64,000 bases of DNA from assembly GCA_946902875.1 (NCBI GenBank), contig OX336340.1, forward strand, positions 15,081,566 to 15,145,565. Direction: 5' to 3'. This stretch comes from Nematopogon swammerdamellus (lineage: Eukaryota > Arthropoda > Insecta > Lepidoptera > Adelidae). A program made the position numbers and the translations under genes. The notes under the pieces were generated by a model. The model did not search any database and had not been told where the DNA came from. It saw only the letters and a list, made by a program, of their open reading frames with translations. Below, in pieces: positions 47,701 to 56,660 of the stretch (the stretch's first letter is position 1; each line of letters starts with the position of its first letter).

Positions 47701-48501
47701 ACGAATTTTGAACGAAATCGGTTGAGCGGTTGAGGCGCATGGTCGCTGGACGGACACACACACACACACACACTCTCACATACATGTTTTTCAAAACCAC
47801 TTTTTTGGGATCGTTAAATGATATAGGTATAGCCCAAATCAGTCGAAATCTCAACTTCGAAATTTTGGACGATTAAAAATGTTGCTGACTTGGATGGTTA
47901 AAGCAATAACTAACTACATAGATAAAAATTCACTTTAGAATTGAATAGTAGAAAATTTAATTTAAGTATGCCTACATAAATTTAATTCAAGAAAATGTTA
48001 TTTGTGGATATGATGATAATAATAAGCCAGTTTGTTACCAATGATATAGAGAGAGAGCTTTTTTTATTGTTTTTAAATTTATTTAACTAAGTACAGGATT
48101 TCATTTTATCATTGGACGCCGATGTCAAAGTGCCATTGATCAGTGTTGCCACGATCAAAGTAGCGTCCAAATGTAATCAAAACCACCTTTTCTAAGCGGA
48201 CTTTGATTGTGTCAACGCGGTTGAACTGACAGCTAACTGTTAGACAAGACTTAACCGGACGTGGTCATTAGATAAATAAATACCTATCGAATTCAGAACA
48301 ACAAAAGCACTCACACCGCTGCTCTGGCATGCATGCTCCATCTACTTACTTAAATAACAAAACTAAACTAAATATAAACTTTAAAACATGATGTTTTATG
48401 CCGCAGGTGAATCAGTTAACATTTGCTGGATGGATATGTCTAATGCCACTAACGTCATCTTCAGTGCGGAGCCCACTCTACCTTCACTGCCAAACTATTG
48501 A
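29760..48501 (+). CDS. DUF4795 (QRICH2/C16orf96-like) coiled-coil protein, 18 exons
   Basis: Exons: 29760-29819, 30207-30395, 32839-32902, 35498-35530, 35958-36320, 36669-36791, 37090-37212, 37850-38045, 38199-38305, 41584-41696, 42011-42107, 42459-42571, 43049-43249, 43776-43939, 44259-44441, 44830-44971, 45694-45715, 48407-48501. All join in phase to give 795 residues. The N-terminus VREMIDSALGASD...VNFKMLQNVLHVLAQQL fits the start of QRICH2-like proteins. Residues 420-650 are heptad-rich coiled coil. The C-terminus has the DUF4795 marks CLSCSAP, RYCGGSHTL and GDDGH. Mammalian QRICH2 is needed for the sperm flagellum; a similar role here is inference. The 22-nt exon and the last exon rest on phase and splice sites alone. 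Confidence 0.75.
30526..30762. mobile_element. CpG-rich perfect-type palindrome (fold-back) in intron 2
   Basis: The ends 'gagtgttttcattttacgaa' and the complement at 30743-30762 begin arms of about 110 bp with few mismatches. The whole element is one inverted repeat with a small centre. It yields similar ORFs on both strands (FYEGTRG start), which are palindrome artefacts. Confidence 0.85.
30965..31320. repeat. Common lepidopteran interspersed repeat piece
   Basis: It carries the phrases 'ctaagcctacgccgtctgta', (TCTG)n and 'ggatggccgactcgcacttg', partly shared in reverse with 26470-26520 and 26870-26930. It is likely an old retroelement fragment, class uncertain. Confidence 0.5.
31894..32470. 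mobile_element. Fold-back MITE in intron 2
   Basis: Inverted ends around 'gaggtgttccccgtggacca' (left) and its complement (right, 32445-32464). Internal 'cacaactagttgtg' type palindromes recur near 31979 and 32380. There is no coding content. Confidence 0.8.
32980..34302 (+). mobile_element. DNA transposon remnant with ~230-bp inverted termini
   Basis: The left arm (32980-33200) and the inverted right arm (34080-34302) share 'aggccggtcaaaatc', 'catgatgtatctctgatttt', 'ttgttcggacccatta', 'gtatacccaagtt' and 'atgcatggattaggagatat'. Between them a coding remnant (33200-33620) gives a WELTSAGLIPI..PAPAELLKLLSCKCKKGC stretch with many Cys. Confidence 0.8.
33200..33620 (+). pseudogene. Cys-rich (CXC-like) C-terminal remnant of a transposon protein
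   Basis: The frame reads VWELTSAGLIPI, PAPAELLKLLSCKCKKGC, GGCACLKAGLRY, CATCSGETCQN and an acidic tail. After one frame break near 33515 it continues with DEDGDPP and DESNESDGPGPSKTRRRV then a stop. The C-x-C-K-x-x-C...C-x-C-x-K-x-G-L...C-x-x-C..C-x-N spacing is a segment I recognise as widespread at the end of arthropod transposon-type proteins and similar to CXC (tesmin-like) domains. The catalytic part is missing. The N-terminal 50 codons of the 157-codon ORF are only inverted-repeat sequence. Confidence 0.55.
34303..35497. other. Intronic non-coding stretch of the DUF4795 gene
   Basis: No exon is recognised besides those in the gene model. A tRNA-like piece lies at 34738-34800 and a CpG-rich block at 34900-35180 whose overlapping ORFs on both strands show no family signature. 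'tggcggctggt' (34392) and 'ccagccgcca' (35332) may be the ends of a further inverted element. Confidence 0.4.
34738..34800 (-). repeat. tRNA-like SINE head
   Basis: On the minus strand it reads GCCTAAGCGTTGGTTAAAGG (A-box region) followed by GATCCCGGGTTCAATTCC (B box GGTTCAATTCC). It does not close into a full tRNA and has no match to SINE-A beyond the promoter boxes. Confidence 0.45.
36457..38045 (+). repeat. Triplicated ~420-bp exon-intron unit in the DUF4795 gene
   Basis: Units start with 'gtacccatggacatcgggtg' at about 36466, 36876 and 37297. Each carries the same intron piece, a tttcag acceptor and an exon encoding DSASPIQESQTEKAEAALSE (third: EAGLSE). Exon copies 36669-36791 and 37090-37212 are 123 nt, phase 1 in and out, so they add 41 residues each in frame. 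Both end at G|gtaggt, created by a 4-nt insertion absent from the third copy, where the frame runs on to 38045 (KGKGASQAPLNLFED). Without that splice, copies one and two would hit a stop at once. Confidence 0.85.
37448..37795 (+). mobile_element. Truncated non-LTR-type 3' end inserted in third repeat unit
   Basis: It matches 55372-55716 almost base for base ('accagcgaagtcgctctaca', 'gagagggaggtcgagagcgg', 'gggcccggatatgttcgg'). It replaces 'atatatgt' of the other two units, between 'gcaaattt' and 'acttaggtgag'. It lies in the intron just before exon 37850-38045. Confidence 0.85.
38406..39868. other. Intronic stretch with hAT-like end fragments
   Basis: 38440-38480 ('agcgtctttaccataagggc') and, in reverse, 39778-39842 ('gcgtaagacggccctgc') resemble the ends of hAT-type elements. 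39160-39245 is a GGGCCC-rich palindromic stretch. No coding sequence is seen. Confidence 0.4.
40100..40502 (-). mobile_element. SINE-A copy inserted in piggyBac
   Basis: The body runs from 'ttttttatgtaatccggtat' (tail side) to 'ctcggccacccgccgcttg' (head), with the B box complement 'ggattcgaacc' at 40439-40449. It directly precedes the transposase remnant and is the longest SINE-A copy with all body parts. Confidence 0.85.
40503..41207 (+). pseudogene. piggyBac transposase C-terminal remnant
   Basis: The frame reads VGTLRKNKASIPPQLL, SSTFAFEETTTLISYIGRKN, then MILEYNKSKGAVDTLDKSV and SAYNAFVLFTN. This is the C-terminal part of the DDE_Tnp_1_7 domain (family motif VGTxRKNK...YN.TKGGVDTLD). 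The end encodes the Cys-rich finger RCQLCQKTDNKT..VCKGH..FCTNC. It is broken by frame shifts (near 40715 and later) and a stop after KRKTKR. The N-terminal half is gone. Confidence 0.85.
41584..44971 (+). CDS. DUF4795 core of the QRICH2-like protein (exons 10-16)
   Basis: Seven exons encode EDRLTNLERLEERMDALE, YLQEQLNDLQGDLEAGLQQ, LADLNSRVANLTADAEAAA, EHMEVIKESKVDREELADALRDKAD, LHAELNEKADLSQLEPLRDHL, then a CLSC metal-site-like motif and RYCGGSHTL. Alternating Leu/Glu/Lys heptads and the KAD/EKADLSQLE repeats are typical of this family, as is the switch from coiled coil to a Cys-containing end. If the donor after GDDGH (44972) is not used, a stop at 44981-44983 would end the protein there. 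Confidence 0.8.
42796..42908. repeat. Inverted repeat in DUF4795 gene intron
   Basis: 'ccgtttagtt..tgaaggcgtcgggggaccgcta' pairs with 'tagcggtcccccgacgcattcggcaactaaacgg' around an A-rich loop. It is a short fold-back element. Confidence 0.7.
43296..43430 (+). mobile_element. SINE-B fragment
   Basis: This is the plus-strand form of 'ttcagtgtagccggcac...caccaaggtgttatgggctgacatcac...gtaggtgatgtagcc...gccaaccgtgtcag'. The tRNA/5S-like head is missing. Confidence 0.75.
43584..43662. repeat. Three tandem copies of a ~27-bp unit
   Basis: The unit 'gtgccacacgcaacgcacgc' plus 'aaccta' is repeated three times with almost no change. It is intronic. Confidence 0.85.
45837..46801 (+). mobile_element. 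hAT element with 8-bp target duplication and transposase remnant
   Basis: The ends are CAGTGTTCCGCAAACTGGGT and the complement of AGTTTGCGAAACACTG. The flanks 'ctttagac' (45829-45836) and 'ctttagtt' (46802-46809) agree at six of eight positions. Inside, 46315-46400 encodes DEEELLEIFNDRTLRQKCAEV, like the C-terminal end of ZBED5/SCAND3-type hAT transposases. Most of the enzyme is missing. Confidence 0.85.
46860..47000. repeat. Common interspersed repeat piece
   Basis: It contains 'atgcatgtcgtaaaaggcga' and 'ctaagggataaggac'-type phrases, often seen in lepidopteran introns. The class is not assigned. Confidence 0.4.
47278..47772. repeat. Three direct ~165-bp repeats with (AC)n end
   Basis: Each copy has 'tgtatgacag.(c/t)accctt', an A-rich stretch and, in the last two, 'aacgaaatcggttgagcggtt.aggcgca..gtcgctgga'. 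The last copy ends in (CA)n at 47755-47772. It is an intronic repeat of the sort found at retroelement 3' ends. Confidence 0.7.
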
Positions 48502-49587
48502 GTCTGAATTACATATCATATTGTATTGTAATTGTTTAATAATTTTTCCACAGCAACATTACATAATTGTCTTGCCACATCCCTATTTAAAGCCATTCTG
48601 AGTGTGGAATGGCCGTGGCATTTTTATTATAAAATACCTACTGCCTTCTTGTAAGCAAAATCATGTTTGTAATGAAGTGGAGATCATAGAACCACAATAT
48701 TGTGACGCGATTGGATAATTAATTACAGAGTGCGCCAAGGTTCTATGTAGATCTCCTCTTTATAGGTAAACAGTTAATATTGTTCGTCAAATTTCGGCAT
48801 TTACAATACCTAATGTGTTTTTATAGTTTTGCCTATTTCTAAATATGAAAAAATACATTATCAAAATAATTTGGTATCATACTTTTACTTCACACTTTCT
48901 TATTACCTACCTATTTTTTGTTCAATGGCTTTCAATGCTTGCTTCATCTTGTTCTGCTACAGCTAAAACCGTTTATAAACATTCACTAAAATGTATCAAC
49001 CTATTTTCCTTTAGCTCAATTTGAGTGATGCAAAACCACTAGAAGAGGCAAAGCGCGATGAGTACATTCAAAGGGTCTCATTAAAAGCCATCTCATAATA
49101 TGAATGCGCTAGCTAACGCGCCTCATCACTTCTGTATTTGCGGACACACAACTATAAGTTCAGCCATACCTACTACAACTCAAGCATCAGTCATTGCCAA
49201 CTCTGCTTACAATCTGATTTGATTGGTGAAATATTTTTTCCGGAGTGATGTAGGTATGAGAAAGGCTCATCTATCCGCAAATCTGCTGGCATTGCTTGCG
49301 CCTCAGCGTGCGAAAAACTATACTTTTGTTTGTCACCTGGCCCAAATTTTAGGCCGCTGGATCCTGGCTGGCCGCCAAGTCGTACTCTTAGGTGATCTTC
49401 TTAACTTATTTTTATTTTAAACCACCAAAACATTGTATTGTGAATGTTTTGGTGGTTTTGATGGTTTAAATTAAAATAACATGCGTCGCATCTTCTAAAA
49501 TTACCTTATTAATGTTCTAGTAAGCAAGCGGCACATGAAAGAACAAAGGAATGGGATTTTGGCCTGCCTGCGCGATCAGCTGATTGC
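48502..49587. other. 3' flank of the DUF4795 gene, non-coding
   Basis: No canonical AATAAA lies close to the stop at 48499-48501. An inverted pair 'ggagatcatagaacc/ggttctatgtagatctcc' lies at 48680-48758. A 25-bp hairpin 'taaaccaccaaaacatt' pair lies at 49416-49470. No gene is supported. Confidence 0.4.
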
Positions 49588-50555
49588 GCCCGCCTCAACA
49601 TTAAGTTAGGGTTAATCGCGACGCATCTTCTATAAATTAACCATGGTTATTTTTTTTTAAACCACCAAAACATTCACCCATACTATTTGTTTACAATCTT
49701 TACAATCAGCTGATCCGCGCAGGCAGACTTCCTTTGTTATTTCATGTGCCAGACCCTTGTAAGTATTATATTCTTTGGTCGTTTTTGTTTGTTACGTTTC
49801 GTTTCGTTCGAGCCATGTCAGTGAACGCCAATGATGTATTGCCCCGAGACGCTCGTGCTGTATTCCCGTGATTGTTATAAGTTATAATACTAGTATTTAT
49901 CTCGTATTTCAATTATGCTATTTATTCCAACAGCGTTAGGTTCAAATTCCAACAATAGCATAAAAAACAGCAATATAGCAATACATATAGCACTACAACA
50001 GCAGCAGCAGCAATACAACAGCAGCTATATAAAAACAGCTGATCATTCTAACGTGCTATTGAAAAACAGCCGTTATTCCCACCACTATGTGTGTGTGTGG
50101 CTTGCTTGACTATCTGTCTGACTGAGGGGCACGCACTGAGGCCTATATTGGTAAATATTCTTTGTTGGTAAATAGTGATATCAAACGTACGGTATTTGAG
50201 GCTAGAAATCGATAAATGTACGGCAGCGATAGGGGTGCCGTACGAAAAAATACGGGTATTCTTATAGCTGTGAAAAAAAATATTTTAATTTTAAATAAAT
50301 CTGACCCTACTCTGGCAACATCATTATGATGTGTGCAACACTGATTGTGTGGGAGTCGCGGTCCGCCACCTGAAAGACCTGCTTGATCCTACAACCGCTC
50401 CTTTAACTCCTTTCTGCAAACTTCGGCTCGAAGGAGGAATGTGTGGTATGAGTGATGTTGTGTGGTATGTAGGTTTGAGGTTTTGGTGGTTTAAAAAAAA
50501 TTACCAGGGTTAATATAGAGAAGATGCGTCGCGTAGCGTAATGTTGAGGCGGCGC
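49588..50555. mobile_element. Fold-back MITE between genes
   Basis: The left end 'cgcctcaacattaag' with 'gcgacgcatcttctataaattaacc' and 'taaaccaccaaaac' is mirrored at 50475-50555. The interior has a short (CAG)n run near 50000. There is no ORF with family signature. Confidence 0.75.
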
Positions 50556-50668
50556 ATGTCGTTTTTGTTACGTTTGTATTTCCGAAAATAAAGCTTTCGT
50601 GGTTGTAAAAAAAAAACCTAATTTTAACACTCTAACATTGCTTAAAAAAAAACAAAACAAAACAAATT

Positions 50669-50745
50669 TTGACAAAAGGGACACGAACCCATGGTCGAGA
50701 TCAAAAAAATAAAAACCCTACACTCTTATACCACTGAGCCACCAA
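50669..50745 (-). repeat. tRNA-like SINE head
   Basis: On the minus strand it reads TGGTGGCTCAGTGGTATAAGAG (A-box like), and about 35 bases on GGGTTCGTGTCCC (B-box like). The sequence that follows on either side does not match SINE-A or SINE-B. Confidence 0.45.
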
Positions 50746-51939
50746 ATTACATAAACGACCAAACGAATATCGGATTCAGTTGGTTCGCTTTCGAGCCGAG
50801 TCAACCCGAGAGGAGTTTTCCGAAAGGAGCGCAGGAGGCGCAGGATCCGCCAGAGCTGTCAGGTGTCAAACCCGTAGGAGTCGCTGTCGCTGTAAGTTAT
50901 AGGGTATGGTTACTCTGTGTCTGACTGAGCTTGTCTCTGACTGAGGACTTTTGCTCGCAAAACAATGCATAAAACAGAGTGTTTATTCATTAATAAATTC
51001 AAATTCAAAGGTTTTCAATCTTCCAACAGACTCCTACTTTGGTCAAAATAATGAAAACTCCCGCAAAATATACAAAAACTAAACTGATTCAAGACAACGA
51101 TCACATAATCTGCTAGGACAACAAATGGATGAAGATTAAAAAGTGATGAGTAAACCATGAGTAAACTGCATGATTTAATATTTTCTAAAGTTTTCGTGAA
51201 ATAGAAATGCATACGGCAATTTTCTAAATTTTCCCCTTAAATACGGTAATTAGGTTCACCTGTACGGCAATGCATCATTTGAACTCTGGCAACACTCTGT
51301 CTGTGCTTGTGCTTGTGTTGTGATGCAAAGAGGATATAACCACTGCGTTTTGTGATGCTGAGTTGAGGTGAGGGTGAGGCCGAGCATAATTATCTACTTC
51401 TCCATTTATGTTACTCTATGCACGGATTACCAATATATGTGATAGTTATATTTATAGACTAATATTGTATGGCCCACCCATACAATATTATATAACCAAA
51501 CCCATACAGTATGGTATGGGTTTGGTTATTTATATTCTCTTTGAGCCCGTGGCATAGAATAGAGTAACTTAGGCCGTGGGCCGATCGAGACTGAAGTAGG
51601 TACCTATAGTAAAACGATTTTTATTTTTATATACGTCGTTCGGTAAAGAGACTCTCTTTTTGTCTGGGTTCTTTGATTTCGTCGTTCTTGCACATCTTGA
51701 TGGCTGGCGAATAAACTCAAAAATAAATTGAACGCTGTCTGTGATCCCGTGTATATATTTTATAGGTTAGAGCTTCTGGGTTAGAGTTTTTTCCTGGCTT
51801 ATCTGCTTCTTTCTCTTGAATTTCAAATTGTCTACCCGTACACTGAAAGCGGGTGCAATAATTGACCTAAAACAAGTGTAAAATAAAATACCTACCTATG
51901 TAAAAAGTAACTAAATAATACCAAAATTGTGATAGAAGA
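50746..51939. other. Intergenic and likely EIF2B3 promoter region
   Basis: No gene is recognised. A small hairpin pair ('tacaatatt', 'aaacccatac') lies at 51465-51525. The 77-codon ORF near 50691 overlaps the tRNA-like piece and is not supported. The EIF2B3 leader probably starts within the last 200 bases. Confidence 0.4.
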
Positions 51940-54614
51940 ATGCTGGAGTTTCAAAGTGTGGTGCTGGCCGGGGGGCGCGGGTCACGGTTGCCGGCGCTGG
52001 GCGACGGTGTGTGCAAGTGCCTGCTGCCGGTGGGCCCCTACCCCGCGCTCTACTACTCCCTGCACATGCTGGAGACTGTCGGCTTCCAAGGTGTTGCATC
52101 ATGCTTTACCAAGACTTGCGTTGCATTCGTCCATTTGCCGATTTTATTTACTTACAAAATTGTAAACCACCTCATTGCAGTAAATAAGAGTAGGTATTTA
52201 AGTTGCACGCAGACACGCAGGTACTCCACTTGTTTGCACTATTATATTTTTGACAATATCTTAACTCTTAACATTACCTTTAATCCGCCGGCTCTCAACT
52301 GCTCTGATCGAATGAATGTTGGGATTTTTATTTAAGTCACATTACAACTAGCACACAAAGCTTTGCTTTTTCAATTGATAAAAGTTAATACCTAGTAATT
52401 TTTTCCACTTCTACCACTACGATTGTGTGAAGCGTGCAACCCTCTAGTGTCAGTTATAATAATTAAACATCACTTTCTTTCATCTTCCAAAAAAACTCAC
52501 TATCTGACCCTAATCGATGCTATTTTCAGAAACGATGGTGATTGTTCTCGACGAGGACAAATCAAACATTCTAAATGCTCTCGAAAAGTGTCCATTGAAG
52601 ATCAAGTACGACCTCATTCCGATACCGTCGGACGAGGACTGGGGCACCGCAGACTCCCTCCGGCACATCAGCAACCGAGTCATCACGGACCTTGTCGTAG
52701 TATCGGGAGATCTCATTACAAATGTTAACCTCAATGATGTCGTCCACCTGTACCGCAAGCATGATGCCTCCATCGTCTCCATATTCTTCAACAATGGCCC
52801 TGAAGAGTGGATTGAACTGCCGGGACCGAAGGCGAAAGTGAAGCCGGACCGAGACATTGTCGGAATCGATAAGGAAACTCAGCGGCTTGTCTTTCTCGCC
52901 AGTGCAAGTGACTTCGAGGAGAACTTCACGATGCCACGAGCGCTCGTGAAAAAATTCGATTCTATTACAATGTACAGCCGGTTATTGGACGCTCATGTTT
53001 ACATTATGAAGAAATGGGTAGTAAATTATCTGGTAGAGGAAGGCAAACTGTCTACAATTAAAGGTGAATTGATTCCGTACATTGTAAAAAAACAGCTCTC
53101 AAAACCTAAAACTTCTGACAAAAGAGCTTTGTCTGAGCGAAATGTTGACGTAACGAAAGATATTTTTGCATATGCGACGGAGAGCCCTTATGAGACTATG
53201 GCTAGAAAAATGTCTTCATACAATGATCATCTGTGTGGTTACAAAGGAGTATACTACGGTGATAGTATAAGGTGCTACGCTTACATTCCTGATAAACAAT
53301 GCTTCGGAATGAGAATCAATACATTGTCATCATTTTATTTAGTTAATTCTAAGGTGAGTGTTCACTAGTTACCTCAGTTTGCTTGTGCAAAAGGGCATTG
53401 CAACAAGTGTCATCATCGTCGTATCTTTTCAGCTGTCAGCCTCTATGTACAATATTTTTGAACTAAACTGTGGAGAGTCAACATGGGGATCTGCGACATA
53501 TGGAGTCCAGTTCGCCTGTTTTGGTTTGGCCAAAAAAGTAGGAAGGGGAAGAACTCAGTAATGACCTCACGAAACACATCCGAACCCTGCACAATATTTT
53601 TATAATGTTATAAAAATATAGTTAGTTCTTAATATAATAAGTTAGAGGAGATTCCGTTTAACATCCTTCTACAGTACGTGCACAACTGTTAATTCGAGGC
53701 AATATACCCATAGATCATGAGACCCCTCAATAATAGTTTGATTTTTTATTTATGCTTGCTGCATATAAAAAATGGACAACTGCCTCCCCAGGTCATAGAA
53801 AAATGGGAGGAGGTGATGGGGCAGCCGTTGTTGTCTCGGCTAAGCCCCGACAGCTCGGTGCTGACGCGGCAGCTCGACGAGCGGAGCACGGTGGGGGAGA
53901 AGTCGGTCGTGGCGGAGAAGACTTCTGTCAAGCACAGCTTCATCGGCTCCGGTTGCACTGTTGAGAACAAAGTGCGGCTCAGCAACTGCATACTCATGAA
54001 CAACGTCACTATCAAGGAAGGGTACAGTGTTTTCCTATATGTGTTTTAGCTGGTCTCCTATTGAGTCTGTCTATTTGAAGTCAGTCAGTCAGTGTTTATG
54101 CGTCCCCTGCTGGATGTATGCCTCTAATCTTTAGCAGTACAAAACTAGTTCTATTATTTTCGATTGTGATCAAAAATATTTTCCCAATATTTTTTTTTCA
54201 TTAATGGCAGAAACGTGTAACCCAGGAATATACATTTTGTCTCATAAAAAAAAAACAAGAATTTTAATGTGACGCAAAATAGTAGTAGATGTAGGTTGCT
54301 TAATAGCAATTTGTCGAAGTCCAAATGAGATATAGGATTCCAAGATATGTTGCAGGTAAAGAGTACCTGCGACGGACCCGGCTACTTTCAATTTAATAAT
54401 TGAGCCAATGATTAGTTATGCTTTATACTTGATGTGCAATATCCCTTCCAGTTGCGTGCTGCAAGACTCAGTGATCTACACGGGAGCGACGGTGGAGAGC
54501 GGTAGCAGTCTGCAGCACTGCCTGGTCGGTCCTCACCATACCGTGTCGCCCGGCACCAGCGCCAACCACCAAATCTTTTCTGAGACCACGGACGATATGA
54601 TCACGCTTGGATAA
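51940..54614 (+). CDS. EIF2B3: Translation initiation factor eIF2B, gamma subunit
   Basis: eIF2B exchanges GDP for GTP on eIF2 in the cytosol and is the target of the integrated stress response; gamma pairs with the catalytic epsilon subunit. Four exons join in phase: 51940-52090, 52530-53353, 53792-54021 and 54452-54614, giving 455 residues, close to the usual ~450. Residues 1-320 form the nucleotidyltransferase-like domain: MLEFQSVVLAGGRGSRLPAL, LLPVG, then WGTADSLRHI and VVSGDLITNV. DAHVYIMKKWVV, SELIPY-like GELIPYIVKKQ and RCYAYI match the family. Residues 357-440 form a left-handed beta-helix with hexapeptide repeats (STVGEKSVVAEKTSV, CILMNNVTIKEGCVLQDSVI, VESGSSLQHCLVG). The basic residue of the GGxGxR..K signature is kept (VCKCLLPVG). 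Confidence 0.93.
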
Positions 54615-54729
54615 CACTAATGAAAATGCACAAATGAAAATGGTTTCTTTTTCATCTCATGTAAATTTTTTTATCCTTTTCGACACCATACTACTAGACA
54701 CATATATACTACATACTACTATAGAAGTG

Positions 54730-55735
54730 AAGATAAAGATGCGCGACACACTCGGAAGGTACGGGTAATCTTCGGGGTATTATTCTTACTCCAGCTTACT
54801 CTCCCCGACCCGAGTAACCTAGTTAGATGGGGGAAATCTACAAATAAACTATGCCCGTCATGTAAGGAGTTCGTAGGCACGGCCAAACATTTGTTATGCG
54901 GATGCAAAATACTACTTGAGCGAGGCCAGTATTCCTACCGTCATGACAAAGTCCTCCAAATCATCAGAGAGGCCATCAACCTGTCAATTGCACGGACCAG
55001 GAAAGGGCAAACCAGTAGCGGCTTCCAGAAGGTCAACTTTGTGAAACCTGGAGCCAATAAGCTGCCCAAAGATAGGACTAAACCTTCTTCAATTTTGGGA
55101 GCAGCAAAGGATTGGGAATTGTTGATGGACACACATGAGAAGCATTACCAAATGCCTTCGGAAATCTGTACCACAGCATTAAGACCGGATATACTCATAT
55201 TCTCAAAAGCGACAAAGCATGTAGTACTTGTTGAACTTACAGTTCCATGGGAAAGTAACATACCGAAGGACCACAACATCAAACTTAACAAGTACTGCAA
55301 CTTAGTAGACCGGATTGTGAGAAACGGATTCAAGACTGATCTCTTCGCTGTGGAAGTCGGAGCAAGGGGACTACCAGCGAAGTCGCTCTACAGTCTCTTC
55401 AAGAATCTAGGGCTCCCAAGATCGACGCTAAGCTCATATATGGAGAGAGCTTCGAAAACGTCACTGGAAGCATCCTACAGAATATGGATAGGTAGAGAGA
55501 GGGAGGTCGAGAGCGGGACTGGTGGTTTCCCCGCGTCCTAGTCAACGCAGACTAGCTGACGAGGGCTTGAAGCGAGCCGAAACGTGAAGCATGCGCGGGA
55601 AATTTAGAGTGGCCACTCGCTAGTCCCGGCCTCGATTAATACCCTCCTCTACTGCCGATGGGCCCGGATATGTTCGGTGAAGCCATCGTAAGCTTAGATC
55701 CACACCTTCCTTCTTCCTATTTGCATTTCAGAAGC
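54730..55735 (+). pseudogene. 5'-truncated non-LTR-type element: zinc knuckle and endonuclease-like domain
   Basis: The frame is open from about 54760 to the stop at 55541. It encodes DPSNLVRWGKSTNKLCPSCK, a CCHC-like knuckle (C..C...H...C), RHDKVLQIIREAI, RPDILIFSKA, VVLVELTVPWE and KY..L. The RPD...ELTVPWE pattern fits the PD-(D/E)xK endonuclease that follows a zinc knuckle in R2/NeSL-type retrotransposons. The reverse transcriptase is absent. Its 3' end is repeated at 37448-37795. It begins about 120 bp after the EIF2B3 stop codon. No disabling stop is seen in the retained frame. Confidence 0.6.
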
Positions 55736-56512
55736 CGGTCTATTAATGGCCAATTTGTTTTGGTTCTGAGAATTTTTCAACAAAGAAGAATTTGTCCTTT
55801 CTTTGAATTTCGCTTAACACTGCATCTTTGGTTTATTTATATAATACCCCTAAGATTTGGTCAATCTGTGTACAAATGGAGGCAAAATCAATTCTATTGT
55901 TAAAGAAAAATTTTAAAAATATTAAAAAATTTGCCACTTTACTATTACAATATATACAGAAGGTCACAAGGTTAACAATACTATACTATACTATAGTCAG
56001 GAATTATGCAATATCAAATCAAAATATATGTTACACTGTTAAAGTGTAAGGATGTTTGTCTTTCATTTCATACGATATGGCGTCGAAAAGGTTAAAAGAT
56101 GAACTGTAGATATATCATAGTCACTAAGACTATGATAATATTATTCATATAGAGTTATATGGAAAATGTTCGTTATGTATGATATTATTATGGTTAGAGG
56201 TGTTCCACATTTTTACATACCAAATGTGAATGATAAGAAGTGATAGCGTGATATAGTCACTAAAATTGATAGTAGGCCTCCATAAATGGGTGAACGGACA
56301 TTTTTGAAGAATAAATTAATACATTTTTAAATAGAAAGTAAAAACCTCAAAATGGTTGCAAAATCACTCACTAACAAATAAATTTAATATACAAAATGCA
56401 TTACATATACAATTTGTAAAAAAAAAAGGTTTTGTGCAAATAAAGATTTTGTTGAAACAAATGATATTGATTGGTACAATATACCTACCTAAATATATTG
56501 TTTTTATATGCA

Positions 56513-56660
56513 ACTTGGCATGGTTGGCTACATCACCTACTCTACCTACACCCGTGATGTAGCCAATCAACCTTGCTGAACTAGTTGCCGTGTCAGTGCT
56601 TCCCTTTAGTCGTGCCGGCTAGACTGAACTGAACCGAAAACACGAACTATTTACATTGCC
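56513..56660 (-). mobile_element. SINE-B fragment
   Basis: It matches 'ggttggctacatcacctac...gtgatgtagcc...ctgaactagttgccgtgtcagtg' and 'gtcgtgccgg', continuing to 'cacgaactatttac'. The head is missing. Confidence 0.75.

Noticed and set aside
50691..50924. 77-codon ORF as an extra exon before EIF2B3
   Set aside because: It starts in a tRNA-like repeat, lacks splice-consistent partners and shows no family motif.
53358..53561. 67-codon ORF in EIF2B3 intron 2 as an alternative exon
   Set aside because: It does not keep phase with the flanking exons, and the family sequence continues directly from 53353 to 53792.
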